From positions 1 to 5,104 of the forward strand of contig SKLC01000371.1 of assembly GCA_007123425.1 (NCBI GenBank): a DNA stretch of 5,104 bases. The letters are read 5' to 3'. The notes below the pieces were generated by a model. It saw only the letters and a program-made list of their open reading frames with translations. It was not told where the DNA came from and did no database searches. The translations under genes were made by a program, and so were the position numbers. This stretch comes from Nitriliruptoraceae bacterium (lineage in GTDB: Bacteria > Actinomycetota > Nitriliruptoria > Nitriliruptorales > Nitriliruptoraceae). Positions 1 through 5,104 of the stretch are shown here, one piece after another. Every line of letters begins with the position of its first letter. The first letter of the stretch is position 1.

Positions 1-199
1 CCAACGCGAGCAGCACGGCCGCGCCCGGCACCAGCGCGTCGTGGGCCGCGTGGCCGGTCAGGACCGCCAGGCCCGCCATCCCGGGAAGGTGCAGGGCCAG
101 CAGCCAGGCCAGCAGGCGGTGGCGTCGGCCGGAGCCGGGCGCGTCGGGCAGGTGGCCCCGCGACGACCGGGCACGTCCGGCGGGCACCGTCCTGGCCAT
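1..199 (-). CDS. N-terminus of a membrane protein, possibly a signal-transduction protein (partial)
   Basis: The minus strand is open from ATG 199 to the left edge (66 codons plus one base), so the C-terminus is missing. An earlier in-frame ATG lies at 205, but GAGGAG at 207-212 sits 7 nt before ATG 199 and almost touches ATG 205, so 199 is preferred. Residues 1-28 are polar and carry seven arginines. Residues 29-48 (LLAWLLALHLPGMAGLAVLT) are a likely membrane helix, and 55-66 starts a second hydrophobic stretch. A basic start before the first helix predicts a cytoplasmic N-terminus. The pattern HRLL..LL.LH.P followed by a short Gly/His turn resembles from memory the N-terminal membrane region of some actinobacterial chemoreceptors and GGDEF proteins, but no catalytic or signalling domain is in view, so the function is a guess. 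The gene follows clpX on the same strand after 111 nt and could be read from it. Confidence 0.62.
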   Translation of the reverse strand, partial: MARTVPAGRARSSRGHLPDAPGSGRRHRLLAWLLALHLPGMAGLAVLTGHAAHDALVPGAAVLLAL

Positions 200-213
200 C
201 TGCATGCTCCTCG

Positions 214-247
214 CGACGTCGGTCCATGCCCCCATGGGCCGACGTCG
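214..247 (-). promoter_or_regulatory. Long inverted repeat next to the ribosome binding site of the left-edge gene
   Basis: Bases 214-228 pair with 233-247 as a 15-bp stem with one mismatch (223/238) and a 4-base loop (229-232). Both arms carry the self-palindromic octamer CGACGTCG (214-221 and 240-247). On the minus-strand RNA the stem ends one base before the GAGGAG at 207-212. It could act on translation, terminate clpX transcription, or be a protein-binding operator; the sequence cannot tell these apart. There is no T-run after it. It shares its outer two bases with the smaller hairpin at 246-261. Confidence 0.5.
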
Positions 248-261
248 GCCCGAGCGGGCCG
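246..261 (-). terminator. Small GC hairpin downstream of clpX
   Basis: Bases 246-251 pair perfectly with 256-261 (CGGCCC/GGGCCG) around a 4-base loop, about 50 nt past the clpX stop. No T-run follows, so if it terminates transcription it would be of the U-less kind found in high-GC actinobacteria. Short GC stems of this size also arise by chance in such DNA. Confidence 0.25.
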
Positions 262-310
262 CGCCTGAAGACCACACCGGAGATGGTCCAGCAGGACTAG
301 CGGGAGCTGG

Positions 311-1585
<1,275 letters not shown>

Positions 1586-1685
1586 GGCGTGCCTCGTGTG
1601 TTGGTCGAGATGTCCGCGGCCGGGCCTCGCTCGGCGTGCGCCGCTCCCTAAGCGCAGCCGACGCGATGGTAACGAGCAGGCCCGC

Positions 1686-1705
1686 GCCTCGCTGCCAGGC
1701 GAGGC
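1686..1705 (-). other. Stem-loop in the clpX leader
   Basis: Bases 1686-1692 and 1699-1705 (GCCTCGC/GCGAGGC) form a perfect 7-bp stem with a 6-base loop, about 100 nt upstream of the clpX start. It could be part of a clpX 5' leader. Its function is unknown and it may be a chance GC hairpin. Confidence 0.3.
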
Positions 1706-1726
1706 CGGTGGACGTGGACGATGGCA

Positions 1727-1753
1727 CGACCCCCCGCTCGTCGGCGGGGGTCG
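1727..1753 (-). terminator. Strong GC hairpin between clpP and clpX
   Basis: Bases 1727-1737 pair with 1744-1753 as a 10-bp GC-rich stem with one bulged C and a 6-base loop. It lies about 75 nt past the clpP stop. No T-run follows on either strand. It may terminate or attenuate transcription from clpP, lowering read-through into clpX, or mark an RNA-processing point. The structure is clear on paper; its role is inferred. Confidence 0.42.
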
Positions 1754-1796
1754 CCGTGAACGCGGCGCCACGGGCGGCGGCTGCCACCGAGCGCGT

Positions 1797-1820
1797 GTGG
1801 CGGGGTCCAGGCACCCCCAC
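1797..1820 (-). terminator. Hairpin immediately after clpP
   Basis: Bases 1797-1800 and 1803-1806 pair with 1813-1820 as an 8-bp stem with a 2-base bulge (1801-1802) and a 6-base loop. In the minus-strand transcript it begins 7 nt after the clpP stop codon. That position suits a terminator or 3'-end stabiliser, but the bulge and lack of a U-run make it weak evidence. Confidence 0.3.
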
Positions 1821-1826
1821 CCCGGC

Positions 1827-2492
1827 TCACTTCACCTCGCGCTCCTGGGCCTTGCGGCTGGCGATGATCTCGTCGACCAGGCCGTAGTCCTTGGCGGCCT
1901 CGGCGTCCAGGATGAAGTCACGGTCGGTGTCCAGGCCGATCTTCTCCGCGGACTGGCCCGTCTTCTCCGCCAGGATCTCGTTGAGCAGGTCCCGCATCCG
2001 CAGGATCTCGCGGGCCTGGATCTCGATGTCGACCGACTGGCCCTCCGCGCCCCCGGACGGCTGGTGGAGCAGCACCCGCGAGTGCGGCAGCGCGAAGCGC
2101 TTGCCCTTGGTCCCCGCGGCCAGCAGCACGGCGGCCGCCGAGGCGGCCTGGCCCATGCAGATGGTCTGGGTGTCGCACTTGATGTACTCCATCGTGTCGT
2201 AGATGGCGAACAGCGCCGTGATGGAGCCACCGGGCGAGTTGATGTAGATCGAGATGTCCTTGTCGGGATCCTCCGACTCGAGGTGGAGCAGCTGCGCCAT
2301 CACGACGTTCGCGATCTCGTCGTTGACGGGCGTGCCGAGGAACACGATGCGCTGCTGCAGCAGGCGCGAGTAGATGTCGAAGGCCCGCTCGCCCCGGTTG
2401 GTCTGCTCGATGACCGTCGGGACCAGGTAGTTGTCCGGCGACGGCAGGGAGGTGCCGGTCAACGGCAGGCCGGTTCCGTAGGGGTGGTCCAC
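1827..2492 (-). CDS. clpP: ATP-dependent Clp protease proteolytic subunit ClpP
   Basis: Serine peptidase that assembles into a double seven-subunit barrel and cuts polypeptides fed in by ClpX or another Clp ATPase in the cytoplasm. The 221 residues include the full triad S118 (in GQAASAAA), H143 (LLHQPSGG) and D192 (DTDRDF), with spacings of 25 and 49 as in E. coli ClpP. YINSPGG (83-89) forms the oxyanion region. Residues 23-45 (LVPTVIEQTNRGER onward) match the start of mature E. coli ClpP, so the first 20 or so residues are probably a processed propeptide. Start GTG 2492 is preceded by AGGAG with 6 nt spacing, and no competing start lies between it and the conserved domain; the frame stays open further upstream without ClpP-like sequence. 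Only one clpP is present between tig and clpX. The segment around the serine resembles actinobacterial ClpP2, while the N-terminus resembles the E. coli protein. Confidence 0.97.
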   Translation of the reverse strand: MDHPYGTGLPLTGTSLPSPDNYLVPTVIEQTNRGERAFDIYSRLLQQRIVFLGTPVNDEIANVVMAQLLHLESEDPDKDISIYINSPGGSITALFAIYDTMEYIKCDTQTICMGQAASAAAVLLAAGTKGKRFALPHSRVLLHQPSGGAEGQSVDIEIQAREILRMRDLLNEILAEKTGQSAEKIGLDTDRDFILDAEAAKDYGLVDEIIASRKAQEREVK

Positions 2493-2505
2493 TTGGAGCT
2501 CCTGT

Positions 2506-2556
2506 CGTGCACGCGAATCGTCGACCGCGGATCGGGCCGCGACTGTACCCGTGCAC
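2506..2556. repeat. CGTGCAC repeat pair flanking the possible clpP -10
   Basis: CGTGCAC occurs at 2506-2512, as part of the palindrome CGTGCACG (2506-2513), and again at 2550-2556. The copies are 44 bp apart and lie on either side of the TACAGT candidate. A third GTGCAC lies at 2731-2736 before the lipoprotein start. They could be regulator half-sites, but six- and seven-base GC words recur by chance. Confidence 0.2.
2542..2547 (-). promoter_or_regulatory. Possible clpP -10 element
   Basis: On the minus strand these bases read TACAGT, which fits the actinobacterial TAnnnT -10 pattern, about 50 nt before the clpP GTG start. No convincing -35 hexamer lies 16-19 bp upstream. It is one of the few AT-containing hexamers in this gap, so it is the best guess only. 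Confidence 0.25.
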
Positions 2557-2622
2557 CCGACCCGGCAGCGCAGCTTGAGCCCGAGGCACGCAGGCCGCAC
2601 CACCTGCCTGGACTGCACCCGG

Positions 2623-2641
2623 GGGCGGACCGTGTCCGCCC
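2623..2641. promoter_or_regulatory. Perfect palindrome in the clpP/lipoprotein divergent region, candidate operator
   Basis: GGGCGGAC (2623-2630) and GTCCGCCC (2634-2641) form a perfect 8-bp inverted repeat with a 3-base centre (CGT). It lies near the middle of the 244-bp region between the divergently read clpP and lipoprotein genes. The size and spacing suit a dimeric regulator that could affect one or both genes. No known operator consensus was recognised, and in RNA it would also be a hairpin. Confidence 0.38.
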
Positions 2642-2644
2642 GGC

Positions 2645-2668
2645 CCACCCGGCCGGGCCGGCGGGTGG
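2645..2668. repeat. Second inverted repeat in the divergent region
   Basis: CCACCCG (2645-2651) and CGGGTGG (2662-2668) are perfect 7-bp inverted arms around a 10-base GC-only centre, three bases after the palindrome at 2623-2641. It may belong to the same regulatory region or be a product of base composition. Confidence 0.25.
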
Positions 2669-2688
2669 CCCCGGGCCCCGCCACCTCA

Positions 2689-2694
2689 TACCTT
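2689..2694 (+). promoter_or_regulatory. Possible -10 element of the lipoprotein gene
   Basis: TACCTT fits TAnnnT and lies 42 nt before the GTG start at 2737. A -35-like hexamer is not evident; TGGCCC at 2666-2671 has the right 17-bp spacing but a poor match to TTGACA. The call rests on position and on scarcity of AT bases. Confidence 0.25.
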
Positions 2695-2699
2695 CGTCG

Positions 2700-2719
2700 C
2701 TTCCCCCGTTCTTCCCCCG
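2700..2719. repeat. Tandem CTTCCCCCG repeat, 11-bp spacing
   Basis: CTTCCCCCG occurs at 2700-2708 and again at 2711-2719, start-to-start distance 11 bp (about one helical turn). The repeat lies in a pyrimidine-rich stretch just upstream of the lipoprotein ribosome binding site. Direct repeats at this spacing are common for response-regulator sites, but low-complexity sequence is an equally simple explanation. Confidence 0.3.
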
Positions 2720-2736
2720 GCATTCCAGGAGTGCAC

Positions 2737-3486
2737 GTGCGTACACGCTTCTTCCGGTCGACGGCCACCGCCGCGGCCCTCGCCCTGGCGCTTGCCGCCT
2801 GCGGCGACGAGGCGAACGATGAGCAGGCCGCCCCCGACGGCGAGGACCTCGAGGACCTCGACGAGGAGGCGCTCGAGGACATGCTCGGCGACCAGCCCGA
2901 CGCCGAGGACATGGAGGACCCCAACGAGGACGTCGAGGACGGCGTCTACCGCGGCAACGGCGTGATCCTGCCGGTGCCCGACGGCTGGTCGCTGGACCCC
3001 ATGGCCTTCCAGCAGGGCACGATCGCCGCGGTGTCCGAGGAGGGCACCCAGCAGCTGCTCGCCCAGGCGATCGACGTCGCCGACATGGAGGAGATGGGCC
3101 AGTCGATGGATCTCGACACCATCCTCGACCAGCAGCGCGAGGGCATCGCCTCGGAGCTCGGCGTCGAGCCCGACGTCGACGAGGAGGTGGAGCTCGAGGG
3201 CGCCACCCGGGCCCACCAGCTGACCTTCACCGACGTCCCGGCCCAGCAGGAGGGCGCGCCGGAGAGCACCGCGACCCTGATCCTCGCCGAGGACGGCAAC
3301 GGCCTGCTCGGCGAGTTCTCCTTCAGCGCCGCGTCCGAGGACTACGACCAGGACATCGAGACGCTGCTGGTCGCCGAGGCCGGGTTCGACCCGGACAGCG
3401 AGCCGGCGGAGCCGATGATGCCCGAGCCGCAGCCCGCCCCCGAGGGTGAGGGCGGGGAGATGGAGCTGCCCGAGGACGACGGCTGA
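2737..3486 (+). CDS. Highly acidic lysine-free lipoprotein, function unknown
   Basis: Predicted 249-residue exported lipoprotein. The signal peptide has arginines at 2, 4 and 7, a hydrophobic core at 10-20 and a lipobox LAAC with the lipidated cysteine at 22. GTG 2737 has AGGAG 5 nt upstream and gives a normal-length signal peptide; the in-frame GTG at 2731 sits directly on that AGGAG, and the frame open back to 2551 shows no signal peptide at its start. Residues 23-70 are about half Asp/Glu, probably a flexible acidic linker. A folded domain seems to span about 71-220, beginning GNGVILPVPDGW and ending FSFSAASEDYDQDIETLL. This loosely resembles PsbP/DcrB/LpqN-like (Mog1/PsbP-fold) secreted proteins, but that assignment is a guess. 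A Pro/Glu-rich tail ends the protein. I count about 68 acidic residues, three arginines after the cysteine and no lysine. It lies divergent from clpP and convergent with tig. No enzyme motif is seen. Confidence 0.85.
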   Translation: MRTRFFRSTATAAALALALAACGDEANDEQAAPDGEDLEDLDEEALEDMLGDQPDAEDMEDPNEDVEDGVYRGNGVILPVPDGWSLDPMAFQQGTIAAVSEEGTQQLLAQAIDVADMEEMGQSMDLDTILDQQREGIASELGVEPDVDEEVELEGATRAHQLTFTDVPAQQEGAPESTATLILAEDGNGLLGEFSFSAASEDYDQDIETLLVAEAGFDPDSEPAEPMMPEPQPAPEGEGGEMELPEDDG

Positions 3487-3521
3487 CCGACCCGAGCGCC
3501 CACGCGCGGGCAGCACCAACC

Positions 3522-3556
3522 ACGAGGGCCCGCCGGCATCGCCGGCGGGCCCTCGT
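3522..3556. terminator. Bidirectional terminator hairpin between convergent genes
   Basis: Bases 3522-3537 pair perfectly with 3541-3556 in a 16-bp, strongly GC stem with a 3-base loop (ATC). It starts 35 nt after the lipoprotein stop and ends 16 nt before the tig stop codon, so it can serve both convergent transcripts. No T-run follows on either side, as is common for high-GC actinobacterial terminators. Confidence 0.85.
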
Positions 3557-3572
3557 CATCGAGCGGGAGCCG

Positions 3573-4988
3573 TCAGTCCTGACCGGGGACGACCAGCTCC
3601 TCGGGGTCGCCGCCGGCGTCCTCCTCACCGGGCACGACCAGCCCCTCGCCCTGCTCGTCCTCCTCGTCAGCCAGGCCGAGCTCGCGCAGGACGTCCTCGG
3701 AGGGCCCCCCGTCGATGTCGGCCTCGGCCACCACCCGGTCGATGGCCTTGCGGCGCAGGATGTCGCCGATCAGCGCCGGCAGGCTGCCCTGCTGCTGGAT
3801 GATGCTCGCGATCTGCTGCGGCGGCATGTTGTTGGCCTGCGCGTGCCGGTTGATCTCCGCCTCGATGTCGGCGGTCTCGACGTCGACGTCCAGCTCGTTG
3901 GCCAGGGCGTCGAGCACCAGCTGCGCCTTGACCGTGCTCTCGGCCTGCTCCTCGGCGGTCGCCTCGAAGTCCTCCCGCGAGGTGTCCTGCATCGCCAGCA
4001 GCTGCTCCATCTCGATGCCGAACTGCTCCGCCTGCTGCTCCACCTGCTGGATGCGGGCCTGCTTGTCCGCCTCCACCATCGAGGGCGGCAGCGGCACGTC
4101 GGCCAGGGCCAGGTAGGCCTCGATGACCCGGCCGCGCAGCTCGTGCTGCGCGGACTCGACCTTGCGGCGCAGCAGCGAGTCCCGCACGTCCTTGCGCAGC
4201 TCCTCGATCGTGTCGAACTCGCTCGCGGAGGTGGCGAAGTCGTCGTCGAGCTCCGGCAGGGTCTTCTCGCGCACGTCCTTGACGGTCACGTGGAAGGTCG
4301 CCGGCTTGCCCCCGTGCTCGGGATACTCCTCGGGCAGCTCGTCCTCGTAGGAGAGCTCCGCACCGGCCTCCACGCCGACCAGCTCCTCATCGAGCTTCGG
4401 GGTCACCCCCTGCGAGCCGATCTCGTAGAGCGCGTCCTCGACACGGGCGCCCTCGAGCTCCTCGCCGTCGACCTCGACGCGCAGGTCGATGGTGACCAGG
4501 TCGCCGTCGCCGGCCGCGCGCTCCACCTCCTCGACCTCGGCGAACCGCTCGCGCATCTGCTCGAGCTGCTCGTCGACCTCCTCGTCGTCGACGTCCCACT
4601 CGGGGAAGGGCACCGAGATGCCGGTGTGGTCGGGCACCTCGATCTCGGGGCGGACCTCGATCGTGGCGGTGAAGGTGCAGCCCTCCTGCTCGTCGAAGGT
4701 CTCGACGTCCACCTCGGGCTGGGCGACCGCGGCGACCTCCTCCTTCTCGAGGGCCTCCGCGTAGTAGTCGGAGAGCGCGTTCTCCATCGCCTGCTGGGCG
4801 ACCACGCCCTCGCCGAAGCGCTGCTCGAGCAGGCGGCGCGGGGCCTTGCCCTTGCGGAAGCCCGGGATCTCGACCTGCTTGGCGAGCTCACGGGCGGCGG
4901 CGTCGAACGCCTTCTTGACGCGCTTGGGCTCGACCTCGACGGTCAGCTTGACCTGCACGGGGTCGAGGGTCTCGACGGACGTCTTCAC
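3573..4988 (-). CDS. tig: Trigger factor (ribosome-associated chaperone, FKBP-type PPIase)
   Basis: Binds the ribosome near the exit tunnel, shields nascent chains and can catalyse prolyl isomerisation. The 471 residues exceed the 432 of E. coli. The N-terminal ribosome-binding domain (about 1-115) contains the signature GFRKGKAP at 43-50, the same position as in E. coli. The FKBP-like domain spans about 155-243 (GDLVTIDLRVEVDGEELEG onward to TFHVTVKDVREK), followed by LPELDDDFA (244-252) and a helical, Gln-rich chaperone arm to about 425. The last 45 residues are an acidic low-complexity tail with LVVPG twice (450-454 and 465-469). Start is GTG 4988; the N-terminus aligns with the family and no other start lies just upstream in frame. 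The ribosome binding site is weak (GAAAG, 7 nt spacing). It is separated from clpP by the convergent lipoprotein gene, so it is transcribed apart from clpP-clpX. Confidence 0.97.
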   Translation of the reverse strand: MKTSVETLDPVQVKLTVEVEPKRVKKAFDAAARELAKQVEIPGFRKGKAPRRLLEQRFGEGVVAQQAMENALSDYYAEALEKEEVAAVAQPEVDVETFDEQEGCTFTATIEVRPEIEVPDHTGISVPFPEWDVDDEEVDEQLEQMRERFAEVEEVERAAGDGDLVTIDLRVEVDGEELEGARVEDALYEIGSQGVTPKLDEELVGVEAGAELSYEDELPEEYPEHGGKPATFHVTVKDVREKTLPELDDDFATSASEFDTIEELRKDVRDSLLRRKVESAQHELRGRVIEAYLALADVPLPPSMVEADKQARIQQVEQQAEQFGIEMEQLLAMQDTSREDFEATAEEQAESTVKAQLVLDALANELDVDVETADIEAEINRHAQANNMPPQQIASIIQQQGSLPALIGDILRRKAIDRVVAEADIDGGPSEDVLRELGLADEEDEQGEGLVVPGEEDAGGDPEELVVPGQD

Positions 4989-5104
4989 GATGTGGCTTTC
5001 GTCTGCGTGATCGGGGTGTCTTGGGTGCGGCCACGGCCCACGCCGGGCCGGGCGGGCGAGCAGTGACGCGAGCCCGGGCGCGCCGGGCGGTGGGCGGCGC
5101 TGCC
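4989..5104. other. Upstream region of tig, no gene recognised
   Basis: These 116 bases hold the tig leader. I find no tRNA fold, no convincing coding start and no clear -10/-35 pair. A 6-bp all-GC hairpin (5072-5077 with 5083-5088, 5-base loop) lies about 84 nt before the tig start and could end transcription of a gene beyond the right edge. Confidence 0.4.

Noticed and set aside
2300..2330. GTTCGC hexamer as a ClgR-type regulatory site for clp genes
   Set aside because: It lies inside the clpP coding sequence and lacks the matching inverted half-site; none was found in the clpP upstream region.
2551..2736. Upstream start of the lipoprotein gene at 2551
   Set aside because: It would place about 62 residues before the signal peptide and run through the operator-like palindromes; GTG 2737 has a good AGGAG and gives a standard lipoprotein signal.
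2493..2924. Upstream N-terminal extension of clpP to 2924
   Set aside because: The added residues are low-complexity and overlap the signal peptide of the divergent lipoprotein; GTG 2492 has an ideal AGGAG.
3843..5066. 407-codon plus-strand open frame antisense to tig
   Set aside because: It is the antisense of trigger factor, a Leu/Asp/Val/Gly-rich shadow; trigger factor on the other strand is unambiguous.
5063..5104. GTG at 5063 as the start of a plus-strand gene divergent from tig
   Set aside because: Only 14 codons are visible, the product is Arg/Ala-rich, and no clear Shine-Dalgarno precedes it.
4989..5104. tRNA gene upstream of tig
   Set aside because: No cloverleaf arms, T-loop consensus (GTTCRAnnC) or acceptor pairing could be found.

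Overview
The window is very GC-rich (roughly 70% by eye), with strong G/C at third codon positions, frequent GTG starts and few T-rich terminators. The organism looks like a high-GC Actinomycetota. The secreted protein encoded here is extremely acidic and contains no lysine, and trigger factor is also acidic. This hints at a halophilic or haloalkaliphilic lineage, for example Nitriliruptoria-like, but that placement is inference and nothing in the window proves it.

Layout from left to right: (1) 1-199, minus strand, the first 66 codons of a gene that runs off the left edge. It has a basic N-terminus followed by hydrophobic membrane segments and resembles the N-terminal part of a membrane-bound signal-transduction protein. 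(2) 200-310, a gap holding a long hairpin that abuts the ribosome binding site of that gene. (3) 311-1585, minus, clpX. (4) 1586-1826, a gap with three GC-rich stem-loops. (5) 1827-2492, minus, clpP. (6) 2493-2736, a divergent intergenic region with inverted and direct repeats. (7) 2737-3486, plus, a very acidic lipoprotein of unknown function. (8) 3487-3572, a perfect 16-bp-stem hairpin between convergent genes. (9) 3573-4988, minus, tig (trigger factor). (10) 4989-5104, upstream of tig, with no recognisable gene.

The core is the conserved tig-clpP-clpX protein quality-control locus. Trigger factor binds nascent chains at the ribosome exit. ClpX unfolds selected substrates with ATP and feeds them into the ClpP peptidase barrel. 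Two departures from a textbook actinobacterial locus stand out. Only one clpP lies between tig and clpX, where many actinobacteria carry a clpP1-clpP2 pair. The acidic lipoprotein gene, in opposite orientation, separates tig from clpP, so tig and clpP cannot form one simple operon here.

I see no CRISPR array, insertion sequence, tRNA/rRNA or defence cassette. No gap between genes exceeds 300 bases. The window is mainly housekeeping; the less ordinary parts are the lipoprotein, the non-coding hairpins and palindromes, and the truncated membrane protein.
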